Below, piece by piece: positions 30,890 through 42,005 of a stretch of DNA of 64,000 bases. A program made the translations under genes and the position numbers. The stretch is taken from NCBI GenBank assembly GCA_014905825.1, contig JACGCN010000005.1, positions 1-64,000 on the forward strand. Direction: 5' to 3'. Under the pieces are notes generated by a model, which was not told the origin of the DNA, did not search any database, and saw only the letters and a program-made list of their open reading frames with translations. Source of the DNA: Lyophyllum atratum. Its lineage: Eukaryota; Basidiomycota; Agaricomycetes; Agaricales; Lyophyllaceae. The stretch's first letter is position 1; the number at the start of each line of letters is the position of its first letter.

Positions 30890-32856
30890 CAAACTCGATC
30901 CTTCATCTTCGTCCTAGCTTACTTCATTATCCAGAGCGCATCTTTACCAGAGAATGACTTCCGTCAACATTAATTCTCCCGAGAGAATCCGCACCAGGTC
31001 TACGAGATCGAAGCGCACGCGGGTCTGGATTCCTTGCTAATCACGGGCGCAATCTCATGAAAGATGTCCAGTTCATGAAGGAACAGGGCGTTCGGACTTC
31101 ATCCGTACCGCGTGTTCCGTCCGATGTCAGATTATGAGGGACCGCCTCACCGCCGACGTTCGAGGATGTGCGTGGTGCTCACGGGCGTCTTCTGTTGCCA
31201 AACGAAACCATCGTCAGTGGCTCATACGCTCGTTTCACGTCTGCTAACTTATCCATGTCAACATTCTCTGTTTCCTAGCCTCTATGAATCCGCATCGACT
31301 GTAACGTGGAGAATGGGACCAGGTGATATTCCTATGGCGGAAGAGAGCGGTGAGCTTAAAGCCAGGTGCCAGTCCAGTTAATGTGTCGTAGTCGGGTGAC
31401 TCACCTGCTTTGAATAGGTAGTCTAGGGGCTCGAAACGGTGTTCCGCAATGTTCAGCGCTACAAGTATGTACTGGGGTGCCAACATTCGGACGCCCCTCG
31501 AACTATATAGTCTATCGTTTCCAGAACGCTATTCGTTTCCGGGTCTCAACGTAGATGGCGGAGGGTAGTATTTTAAGTTTCTGAGACGTTAGCCCAACGC
31601 AGCTCGCCTACCAACGGTGCGTGTACTCTCAAGTCCATGGACGTACGCAGAAGATCTACTGATACGACACCCAGGCTCTCGATGTACGTCAGGGAATGTT
31701 GTACCAAATGGTACGATTCGTGGAGGTCTCGCAGGGAATGTGAGACGCGAATGTATGCGCGTTCTTATGCAAAACAAACCTTCAAACACAGTCGAATATT
31801 CTCATCAATGACGCTAGACGAGCTTCTACCACGCCATCTCCGACCCGGAGATACTTGTCTGGACCTCTCATTCCTCCACTACTTCGGAAAGGGGTTCAGT
31901 AAGATGGCAAGCGCAAGGCTTTACGAAATGGGAAACGACGAGGTGGTGAGAATTAGTTGGGCGAGCAGTGTCTTTGCTACGAGGTGAGCTCCGCTAGTTG
32001 GAATGTTCACGTTCTGCTAAAGATTCATAAGTCTTCGCAGGGGACGCTTTCGTGGACGTAGTACAAGGTGATCATACTTTCATCCTACAGACCAAGTCCA
32101 GTGTCCGCCCTGCGCGGCCCCTACATTCGAGTCTAGCTTACTTCCGAATTCGTACTTCCCGCAACATACTTTCACGGGTCGAATACTTACGAGTTTCCTT
32201 ATCCGGGGGTCCTCTGACGAATGCGTCTCACACCACCGAGGTTGGAGTTGTCCCCAGAAGGTATCACGCAGCCGTTCCTCTGCTGCCGCCATTCGCTCAC
32301 GGTATCTTCCCCGCCATCTAGATCTCCCTTTTCGGTATGACCTCCATCAACGATCAATATCAACGGACACGAGACTCAGGGACAAACGATGCATGCTTTT
32401 TATGCTTTCTTAGCCCGAGGAGGGGCCGTTGATCGTCGCGACTGACTATAATTGCCGACGTACAAGAAATAAGGATATCGTAGCAAGTTCAACCCAGGTG
32501 CGGCAGGCATCTTCTTTCTGTGATGCGGTACTGATTGTTGCAACTTTGCAGACAGCGCTGGTCTATCGGGGAGCGCGAGCATCACTTATCACTTCTCATA
32601 TATCACACATTATGCTTCTGCGCTCGTGTCGGTGTAATGACTGTCAGTCTGCCAGTGTCACTATCACCTAGTAGCGTTGCATCATGTGCGAATCCAGGAA
32701 TAATCACACACAGCCTTCCTTCTGCGCGTCAATCTTTCTGACACAGCCTCAGTAATCCTTGCGCTATATATAAGGTTTGGACTAGTTCACGACGCCCTTA
32801 CCATATACCAATCTGTCGGAAAGGCGAGCTCTATCACTCTTCGCGAAGAAGCTTGG
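30890..32856. other. Spacer with coding-like fragments only
   Basis: Plus-strand fragments such as MTLDELLPRHLRPGDTCLDL (from 31808) and DAFVDVVQGDHTFILQTKSS (about 32044) look coding-like, but I could not join them with a phase-consistent intron. They may be a decayed gene. No recognised family. Confidence 0.3.
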
Positions 32857-35044
32857 ATGAAGCGAAGGCTGCCATCTGGCGATCACGCTCAACTTGACCA
32901 GTCGATTTCGACAAAGCGGAGTCGGGTAGACGATCCAGTCACGGTGTGAGTTCAGATCGTCTTTCAACGCTATTCGCTGCCTCTCACAACGTTCATTTAG
33001 CCTAGTACGGACGCCTAGTCCCCCGCAGCTGGAAACAGGATCCCCACTTCCAGATTACGCATCCCTGTTTTCGAATTATCTACATGCGATATCTCAGGAA
33101 CCCACTGATAAGGCCTCATCAGCCGACAGCACAGCACCTCCCACGCTTGTACACGCAGACCTCCAGACGCTCAATCAGGAAGACCTCGAAGCACTTGGCC
33201 TGGAGGATCTCCAAGTCTTCTTCGACGCCCACAACACTGGCGCAATGACCCGTCACGATGTCCCACAAGAAGTCCCCGAAGAGACTCCATCACCATCGAC
33301 AATAACTCCCGACACTCCGACTGCACCGCATCTGCAGACGCGACCTGTTCTATCCGAGGATGGCGCCTACTGCCAGTGCTTCTCGGACCTCGAAGAGGTC
33401 GACCTCCTAGTTTCACTATCTCGCACCATCGACTTCTGCCAGTGCTTCTCTCAATTCGAAAAGGTCCACCTCTCAGACCCACCACCTTGCATCAAATCTT
33501 CGACGCTCACCTCAGAGTCCTCCCCACACAACGGCAAGATCGCTGCCTTGATTTGTAGACTGGAAGCTGTACTCCGTGATGTAGGGTTATACAAGCAGGT
33601 GCTACAGTGTCAGGGCGAAGCAGCACAGCAGCTACTCGATACGTTTCAATGGGTATGTGTTTTTCCATTCGTTCCGCTATTTCGAGAGGTTGATTCTCAA
33701 GTCAGTTACTTGATCGACCCGAAGAGGAATTATGCGCGCGTTTTAGGCGCTCCCTTATCATCGCGACTCAAAGGCTCTCAAAGAAGTCTCAACTTTACCC
33801 CGTGTGTTATGATCTGAGGGACGTCGTACAGGAGGGCGATGATCCCGTGGCTGCCGGAGGATTTGCGGACATATACAAGGGCACGTTCCAAGGACAGGCT
33901 GTGTGTATGAAGGCCGTTCGTATCTATCGAAATACCGACATCGAACATTTTCTCAAGGTCAGTTCGTTTATTTGTAGGTCGGATTGGCCGATCATATATT
34001 CCCTTCGCATAGCAATTTTCCAAGGAAGCGATACTCTGGGGACAGTTGCTCCACCCCAACGTCCTTCCGATATACGGCCTTTACCGTTTCAGGAATCGGA
34101 TATGCCTCGTCTCACCCTGGATGGAACATGGCGATATCACGCAGTATCTCAAGAACCATCCGGATGCTGATCGTGTCAAACTGGTAAGTGACTTCGTCAT
34201 TCTTTCAAAGATAGGCAGCAAGGCTCACTGACAATATATATAGGCCGTGGAGGTGGCGGAAGGTCTATCGTATCTGCACAAGAACGGCATCATCCACGGG
34301 GACTTGAAAGGAGTTGGTAATCCTGTTCCTCATCGAGAGGTGTCATCTTAACATATCCCGCAGCCCAATATTCTTATCAACGATACGGGAGTAGCATGCC
34401 TCGCCGACTTCGGCATATCCTCCGTATCAGACCCCGATATACTCGTATTGACATCACACTCGTCCGCAGCATCAAAAGGGGGCTCTGTTCGATGGCAGGC
34501 CCCAGAGCTATTTGACATGGAAGGCGACCAGGTCGTTAAAAATAGCGTGGCGAGTGACGTCTATGCTTGGTCCTGTGTCTGCTATGAGGTGAGCGTCAAT
34601 ACGTTTCGCGACTAGTCATGGTGCTTATCAAAAATGGAGATATTCACGGGTAGCATCCCATTTGAAAGTATCGCTCGTGATACCGCTCTCATGTTGCAGA
34701 TCAAGTTTGGGACACGACCCACGCGGCCGGCAGAGGCGAGCTCATCCTGGAGCCATTGGGGGTTGACAGAGAGTATCTGGTCTCTGATGGAGGCTTGTTG
34801 GAATGCTGCGCCAACTGACCGTCCGACCATCGAAGCGGTCATTTCCGGCTTGAATTTCCGGTGGTACCCAGAATCGACGCCGAAGGAGAAGTCGGGTGGT
34901 GAGGAGATAATATTATCTCCCTCAGGCTTTCGGCAGAGGATGATCCAGCCATTCGAGATTATGACCGTCTCTTCCTTAGAGGCGCTTCTAGGTCATTCCG
35001 AGTCGTGCACCTCGGACTCCGACGAAGCGCTTGTATGGAGATAG
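32857..35044 (+). CDS. Protein kinase of an Agaricomycete-expanded HGD-loop family (620 aa, seven exons)
   Basis: Exons 32857-32945, 33001-33652, 33706-33957, 34013-34183, 34244-34312, 34364-34588 and 34640-35044 keep phase throughout. The N-terminus (1-215) is low-complexity. Residues about 220-250 carry LYKQVLQCQGEAAQQLLDTF followed by LLD, a helical signature also present in the other two kinases here. Kinase features: GGFADIYKG at about 298-306, likely ATP-anchoring lysine at 316 (CMKAVR), HGD at 406-408, DFG at 426, APE at 457-459 and SDVYAWSCVCYE in helix F. Most similar in style to tyrosine-kinase-like serine/threonine kinases; substrate unknown. The last two introns use weak splice sites (GTTGGT donor; GGAG acceptor). 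The C-terminal tail ends soon after FRQRMIQPFE, with no DNA-binding domain. Confidence 0.82.
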
Positions 35045-36446
35045 TCCACGAGAATCAAAACTCTCGTCAGGAAGGCAACACCTGGGATCTTCTCCCTCCG
35101 TCATAGACTTACAGATTATACTGTGATTTGCGACTCATTCATACCAGACTCCTTTTCGCGCTACATGCTGCACTTATCCGTCGACATTAAGAGAAGCGCT
35201 AGGAACAGTGTTCCGCCTTGAGTCTATCATCGAGGGGTGGGCTCCCGTCGAATCCGGATTTTCAAGGTCGAATACGATGCTTGCATATCTGTATGTCGTC
35301 TCATGAAGGCGATGAAGGGTCCTCAGCCGTGCAATGGTGGTAGCCATATCATGATGCCATGTACCTGTGTTGATACAGCAGGATGTGTAGCCCTCACGGG
35401 TTGAGCCCTCAATCCGTTCTTGCCTAACTCTCGTCTCTTCTAAACCGCACCAGCCGCCTTGAGCCTGAAAGCCGTTACAAAAGAATCGGCCAACATAAAT
35501 CTTGGGTATCGTTGACTTTTGATCGGTTGGATGAGTTCTGAATATGCGGTAGGGACATAAGATGGTTCGAGCTTGCTGGGCAGGCAGGATCTGAGTATCG
35601 TCGCTAGAGTTTCAGTAGGCATGTCATTTATCAGTTATCGGGGCAACCTGTGGGTTATCGATAAGACATTCCAATCTCGTAACTCGGTCATCCTGTGGTG
35701 TTATGGCCGGACCATCGTTGAAAAGATGACCGGCGAAAGCAGTACAGTTGAGGGGAAACCTTCAGCGGCAATCCATAGCGCTTTATGTGTCAGGTCAAGG
35801 GCGTTTTGGCAGAACGTCTTGGGTACGACAGCGAGGGGGTTTTGATTCGCGTCATATTGACGTGACATATAGTGCGCAGGAAACAAGAAGTCCTTGCAGT
35901 TGGGAGAGTGAGCGAGAGATAAGATAAGATACGTCTTGTGGGAACTTTGAGTTCAAGTCACCCGTTCTTGACTTGCTCTTGACATCAACAACGACGACGT
36001 GCAACATGTGGCTCCTCATATCGCATACCTCGCGGCTCTGTGTCCCCTCCTCATTCGATTTCCAGTTCAAGAACGGTTTCGTGTACTCGGCCTATAGCGG
36101 AATGATGAGGACTTGATGAGAACTTGCTTATGTTGGCTCAGTGGGTGATAGGCTAATGGGTTATTTGTGGCAAATCAGGTGCGCGCTATAGGCTAGATTA
36201 TATCGCGTCGTCTTACCCAATCTTTACCACTTCCTGCGTAGATTCAGTCTCGCGTCTAGGGCCATCCTGCTCTATGCTTTGGTCGGCGACCAGTCCCGCC
36301 AGCAGCGGTCACCTTAGCTGCCGGCGCGGTAGTCTGGTGGGCATAGTGGTGAACATACCAGAATCGACTGTTCAGCAATAATTCTGTGTCACCAATACTA
36401 CCGACCTCGCCTATCGAGGCAATCATATCTCTCTGGATTTCACCTC
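35045..36446. other. Intergenic stretch with a GATAAG pair
   Basis: GAGATAAGATAAGATACG at about 35916-35933 holds two or three GATA sites. Otherwise only short frames are present, none with a recognised motif. It could contain decayed gene remnants. Confidence 0.35.
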
Positions 36447-37130
36447 GTGTTCCACTTTGACGATCGTGCAGTCGCCCCGAGCGAACGGTCGTTGAGACAT
36501 GTCATTCGTCGCACCCGAGAATTTCCGCGAACAGCCGACATCATACCTCCACTCAACAGGATGAGCTTGGCACATCCGACATGTACGGCTCCCAAGTGCA
36601 TTTCCCCCCCGTTTAGCTTCTTGCGAAAGGGCGAATCAGACCCGGAGAGCTACTGTTCCACCCCAAAAATCCCCTTCGACAAATCACCTACCGAAGCCAC
36701 ACCCACTGCCATGTACACGACTGCTCTCGGTATCACCGCTCCGTCACTAGGCCATTTCCTCACCAACACCGGCGTCAAACCCTGCCGAGTCATGAGGAAC
36801 GTAGTCACCATCATGCGGTCCAGTTCAACTGTCAATTTCGGAACATTAATCCCGCTTCCGATATCGATATCATCGTCTATACTCCCCATAATTGTGCCTC
36901 GAAGACAACACTCCTCGCATCAACTACCACTCTCGCGAATCACCACCAAAACCACCACCTTCTCTAGCGCAGTGTCACCGTCGTTGTCCGGGATATCGCT
37001 CACGCTTGTCCAAAACTATCGCTCCGCGTACGAAGCATTCCGCGATGTCAAGGGTGGGAAGAGGCTGGTTATGGACGATGCGTATCAGCTCAAGAGGGTA
37101 AAGGCGCCATCAATGTACATGAGCTCGTAG
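36447..37130 (+). CDS. Hypothetical ORF, uncertain
   Basis: A 227-codon open frame with Ser/Thr/Pro-rich composition and no recognised domain. The opposite strand also has an open frame (36650-36889) with a smoother hydrophobic pattern, so which strand codes is unclear. Its 3' end overlaps a stretch duplicated at 40.4 kb. Treat as unproven. Confidence 0.2.
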   Translation: MFHFDDRAVAPSERSLRHVIRRTREFPRTADIIPPLNRMSLAHPTCTAPKCISPPFSFLRKGESDPESYCSTPKIPFDKSPTEATPTAMYTTALGITAPSLGHFLTNTGVKPCRVMRNVVTIMRSSSTVNFGTLIPLPISISSSILPIIVPRRQHSSHQLPLSRITTKTTTFSSAVSPSLSGISLTLVQNYRSAYEAFRDVKGGKRLVMDDAYQLKRVKAPSMYMSS

Positions 37131-37720
37131 TGGGGCTTGGCCAACATCTGGCTCTTTTTTCGGTGGTTTTGTCAACGTGGGGCAAGGTTCGGGCAGTCCT
37201 CCTGGAGAGTAACGAAGAGAGAAGTGGACCACGGTCGCGGTTCCGGGAGGCAGGGAGCGCGAAGCAGTGATCTAGGGGTGGGTGGGTTAGAATGGCGCGC
37301 GAGAAGAGGGTACCGAGACCCGGATAATTGAAAAGACCGGGGGTGTTGTCGACGCCTCAGTCCAAACCGCTAGGTGGAGTTCGGTGACCAGGTGTGTATG
37401 GCTTGATCCGTTTCTCATGATCGAGCGTTGACTATCATCGTATTGCAGGCTCTCCCTTTCGCGGGGTTAGCCCTCATTTCTTCGTGCGTCTGCTGCAGTC
37501 TGCGGATATCGGGGTAAGATGCTGGATTGGGCTCTCAGGGGCGGGGAGCACGACGGAGTTGAAGAGATGGTGTCGGGCCATGTACGAGTTGGCGTCAGCG
37601 CAGAGAATGCCAGGGAGGTGAAGGGGCAGACATATGCTAGCGGGAAGCCTGGTGCCCACCGGAGCAGCGGGTGCTTTGGCATGGACGAGAGGAGATGGGT
37701 GGGTAGACGTCGAGGGAATT
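37060..37720. repeat. Diverged duplicated segment, copy A
   Basis: Matches 40395-41065 in the same order: AGGGTAAAGGC, GGGCTTGGCC, GGTTCCGGGAGGC, CAGGTGTGTATGGCTT, ATCGTATTGCAGGCTCTCC, GGCCATGTACGAGT and CGGAGCAGCGGGTG. Similarity is interrupted by indels. Both copies look non-coding or decayed; I recognise no family. Confidence 0.6.
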
Positions 37721-37835
37721 TAAACCTCAGGGTGTCTCTCAGTCGCGGCGAGTCGGGCCAGGTATGCATAACTCGTTCTCTTTTCTTGCGATGGTATATT
37801 GACCTCATCTTGTCATAGATGTATGTGATTTCCGC

Positions 37836-37857
37836 GATAAGATAAGATATGATAAGA
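37836..37857. promoter_or_regulatory. GATAAG cluster
   Basis: GATAAGATAAGATATGATAA followed by GAG holds three GATAA sites. It closely resembles the cluster upstream of the uricase gene. It lies about 560 bp before the proposed TEA-gene start. Confidence 0.4.
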
Positions 37858-38159
37858 GGCGTCAGCTACTTCGTCATGCGGCCTTCTATTTTCCGCCCCG
37901 AAACAATACACGTCAAGCATTCCTGTACGCGGTAGTGCATGTTGAGAAGACCGACCGCTACGGATACGTATCAAGGAGGGCTTATAAAGGAGGGCTGCAA
38001 CATACGCGGGACTCAGCTCCCGGATGATCTTCGTCTGACGTGTTCTCCATAGCATGGACCTCGTGAATGCATGTCTCGTTCAAAAGTAAGGTCTCTTCTG
38101 CTCTACAGCTACTTCACGCCTTTTCACAAAACGCCGCTGCTCAGGACACGTATATTCGA

Positions 38160-38262
38160 GGATTCAGTGAACTACATAAGACTTGGCTTTACCATCTACT
38201 ACCCTGAACCGCATTCAGAGGACAGGCCGTGTCTATCATCCTTCGATAGGATAGTTCGGTGA
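38160..38262 (+). pseudogene. Possible relic of the YYPEPH protein family
   Basis: The frame reads YIRLGFTIYYPEPHSEDRP, resembling LIRLQRGEPLYYPEPHPVDG in the gene at 42006. Only this short stretch matches and the frame soon stops. It may be a fragment left by duplication. Confidence 0.35.
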
Positions 38263-38398
38263 CGAAAGCGAGAGCACATGCCATGTCACACGTGTAAGCT
38301 GGACCAAATGCGGAGAGGGCATGTGTTAGCCATGAGGCACGGAGTATATGGTCGTTGTCGTTCTGCGATCCCGGCGCGAAGTTTCTTCAGCGCTCGCA

Positions 38399-38966
38399 AT
38401 GGAGGTTCGCCTTGTTCGATCATTGCGTTCATGAATCACAGTTATTGATAAGACTTGTAGGCCAGTGATTCTGATTCTGACTCTGACTCTGAACGAAAGC
38501 CTACGATACCTGTACATGGAGGCAATCGGACCAAGGATGCTATGGAATCCATCGTGAAGGAAAGGGCGCTACGAGGCCCTGAGATCATATGGCCGCCGGA
38601 ACTGGAAGCGGCGTTAATCGAAGGTGAGATTTCGACCTTGCATCCTCGAGAAATTTACAAATGAAGTGACATCCGTGCAGGGCTGGAAGCCTATAGACCC
38701 GACGATCACCGGGAGACGCGACTCAGTAGGAATCGATTCATGTCCCAATGGATTTTTCAGAAGACAGGGAAGAGGAGGACGGCGAAGCAGGTTGGATCCC
38801 TTGTCCAACAATTCCGGGATACAGATCGCAGTGAAAAGGGTAAACATCTTCCTTTCTAAATCGACGACTGTCGCCGTGATGTTTTTCACCAGTCGCGAAA
38901 CTTCTCTCATCTCAGCCTGATCGAGACTACGACTCCAGCTCCGAAGAATACGAGACCATTGCTTGA
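38399..38966 (+). CDS. Small TEA/ATTS-domain transcription factor (about 133 aa)
   Basis: Proposed exons 38399-38404 (ATG GAG), 38461-38623, 38681-38839 and 38893-38966, all in phase. After an acidic DSDSDSDSE stretch comes the TEA DNA-binding domain: IIWPPELEAALIEGLEAYRP, then DDHRETRLSRNRFMSQWIF and QKTGKRRTAKQVGSLVQQF, with the typical third-helix pattern TGKxRTxKQVxSxxQ. The TEA family (yeast Tec1, Aspergillus AbaA, animal TEAD) controls developmental genes. This protein is little more than the domain plus a 26-residue tail, far shorter than Tec1 or AbaA, so it may be a truncated or stand-alone paralogue. The tiny first exon is the least certain part; an alternative is an internal ATG in exon 2. 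Confidence 0.7.
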
Positions 38967-40394
38967 AGCTGGTCGCTTGTTCGGTGTGATCAACTTTCCG
39001 ATAGACAACAGGGAAATTGTGAACTACGGGATGCCGTTGATCCCGTCCTACAATGACTCGGATTTTGTCCCAAAGTTCGTCGGTCATTTGCACGTCCCTT
39101 CTAGTGGACTCATCGGCATTGTACTTATATACACCATTGATGATTTAATTCTGCTACTAATAGAAAGAATATATAAAGCGGTCGACATATGCTGGCTTGC
39201 GATCAAATGCCGCTGCAATTGCAATTCAGAGACAGAGGATACGGCCATCGATCGGAAGAGAGATAGTGGGAGGAGGACAGGGACGAACAAGACAGCTCTG
39301 AGATAATGAGGCAACATCGTAAACCGTACGACGAGAGCTTCCCGAGCTGACGGCGCAAACGAACGAATGCTTTGAGATGAGATTCACTTGCTCAGTTCAC
39401 TACAAAGGCGCGGGAGGTGGTAAAAAACTCGCCAAAATTATTCCTTGCACTATCCAAGTCTTTTGAAGGCTCCTCGAGGCTCGATAGGCAATATGCCAGA
39501 ACGAGTTGGTTGGTGGCAGAGTTGCATTGGCTACTCTCACGTGTTTTGCACAGCCACTGGTCCAAATCGAAATTTCAAATTTGTGCCTCTGTCTAGTTCC
39601 TCTTGCCACTCGATCCGATGTATCCTAAGCCATTCATTCACTTGTGCTCCCCATCTAAACTTTACGTTGTGCGATCCTGAGTCGGTGGTGATTCATTGAT
39701 GGATTGTTTTCTGCGCAGACCATTTTCCTGTGAGTACTTGCTGCCGTCATTTCAAATTTCGATACCTAAGCTCAAGGACGTATTGTTCACCTTGAATCGG
39801 CAGTTCTACCAAGTTCGCATACGGTCGTCTAGTTTATCTAGTCCCGAAGTACCAGCAACGACGCGGCCTAAGCCTGGTCGCGAAGAGACGCCAAGCGGAG
39901 CAGAGTGCCTGCCACCAACCCTTTCCGCCATCAAGGACGTCGCATCTCAATTTAACCTCATCACCCGATCACTGAACGCATCCACGCCTCTCCGTCGCCT
40001 ACCAGCTTCCTACTCTCTCGGTCCTGCCCAAACCATGACTGCTTCACCATCTGCGTCAGCCCCTACCTCCGACACTGCCGAAACCCACAGCGAAGCCCGG
40101 TGTACCACAGCTAGGCGTACCCCATGCACTTGCATGTTACGGTTTGCCTCCCCTGCCTCGGATGAGGGAAGATGCGGGAGACAGTGGGGATAGAGGTCAT
40201 GGACATCTTGCGAAGATAGACAGTGTTGATATTACTCGTACACTACGGTGCGTTTTTCGACCTTTTTAGTATGGCTTGTCCTGACGAGTTTGTTTTTCTT
40301 CTAGTGTACCCACTGATGCGACTTGGATGTTCACTTAGCGCTATGCGACACGTCGCACTGCAGACCCACCTTCTTCTCAAGGAGCTGCGTCACT
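38967..40394. other. Spacer with duplicated fragments
   Basis: About 39440-39560 shares CTCCTCGAGGCTC and TTGGTTGGTGGCAG words with about 45630-45690, and about 40090-40260 matches about 45880-46045 (GTGTACCACA, GACAGTGGGGATAGAGGTCATG, GCGAAGATAGA). A 165-codon frame at 39696-40193 lies in this zone but has no recognised domain. Confidence 0.4.
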
Positions 40395-41065
40395 TCCGAA
40401 CCTCAGCTCAGGAGGGTAAAGGCCTCATTGACGTATATGCACTCGGCGTCGGGCTTGGCCGACATCTCTCCGCGTTTTCGATGGTCTTGTCCGTATGGGG
40501 CGAGACTAGGGCAGTCCTCTCAGAGAGTCACGATGAAGAAAGTGGACGTCGGCTGCGGTTCCGGGAGGCGGAATAAGCGAAACGACGATCTGGGGATGGG
40601 TGGGTAAGGCTGGAGCGCGAGAGCGGAGAACGGGGAACAGGAAGATCGGAATGGTTATACAGGCCAGAGAGGTGGTCGGAAGCCAGCAGTAGACTGCCAG
40701 TGAAGAGACATCTGTGGCTAGGTGTGTATGGCTTCGTCCGTTTCTCGTGATTGACTATTGACTGTCATATATCGCAGGCTCTCCTTTTTATTACGAGAGT
40801 CGTCATTCCTTCATATCTGCAGCATACTGCGGACATCAAGCAGGAAGATGCAGGTTCGGATTTTAAGGGGCAGGGAGGACAAAGGGGTTGAATAGGAAGA
40901 CGTCGGACCATGTACGAGTCGGCGTTCAGAGGATGTCAAGGATATGAACGGGCAGACGTAGACGCGCGAGCGCTGGCTCCGCTTTGTTAATTATGCCCAC
41001 CAGAGCAGCGGGTGCGTCGGCAAAGATAAGAGGAGATGGATTGGGGGGACGGCGACTGGGAGAAG
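40395..41065. repeat. Diverged duplicated segment, copy B
   Basis: Counterpart of 37060-37720 in the same orientation, with about 75-80% similarity in the matching blocks (estimated by eye). It ends near GGCAAAGATAAGAGGAGATGG. Confidence 0.6.
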
Positions 41066-42005
41066 ATTGTGATAATGGTGCTAATTCCTGCTACGAGTAT
41101 CTGGAAGGCTCCTCGAGGCGATCCGTCACACGCTTCGCCTCCTCCAAAACATGGACGTGTTCTATGATCGTCTTGTCTTGCTTCGCTTGACCTCCCATAT
41201 CTTGTCCCAGCAAATTCTCCCTCATTTCATTCGGGCCGCCGTTGTTATCGATGTCGGAGCATCGATGGCAGGCCTATCCCCTAGGAAGCGCAGTATTAGC
41301 GCCCGTGCGATATAAATTGGATGGATTGAGAAGGCGAAACCCGTGCGGGCTGCAGGATATGCGATGTAGGCGGGTATCTGATGACCCGCGAGGGCGTAAT
41401 GCGGGGCTGGGAGTATGTATATCCTCGAGGTGTGTATGCTCTTGATAGAAAGTCTTGCCTGCGCATGGGTGTACTAATCGTTCCTTACAGCGATAATAAT
41501 AGCTTCCATCGGCGGCACTTTCTCCATCGCTCGATATATGAATCCGAGGCAGTGCGCACAGCCTTCGCCTTTAGACCTCTAATCGAGGTCGACGACTATG
41601 CGGGGCTATTATCTACCAGCATATCTTACTCCAGGGGTGCTTTTGAAGCTGAACATGTATCTGTAGAAAACTTAGGACGGCACTGCATCCGTCAGCAAAC
41701 GCCACTCGACACGTGTTGTACACATGGCAGCTTCTAATTTAGACGTCACCCACGCCGACTACGCACCCTTGTACGCACATATGCACGACACAATACACAT
41801 AGCCTCACTTCCATGAAACTGCGTACACGTTCATGAACGATAGCAATGCCTGCAGGCATACACGATCCACGGACATGCCGTGATACAGTTTTCCGCCCCA
41901 AATAGCCCTACTGTTTTCACATCATCGTTTTTATAGAGCGTCGAACCTCAAAAGTCCGCAACACACCCAGCCCACCCACCACACCCCGCGCACCATTATC
42001 TAGAA
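41066..42005. other. Spacer without a supported gene
   Basis: Only short frames. CTCCTCGAGGCGATCCGT at about 41108 again resembles words near 39.47 and 45.64 kb. The last 100 bases are C/A-rich and probably the promoter of the gene at 42006 (CACCACACCCCGCGCACC, ATG at 42006). Confidence 0.35.

Noticed and set aside
31808..32321. Two plus-strand fragments as a two-exon gene
   Set aside because: No GT..AG pair joins them in phase without a stop.
36650..36889. Minus-strand frame opposite the 36447 ORF as a membrane protein fragment
   Set aside because: Short, no family recognised, and coding strand undecided.
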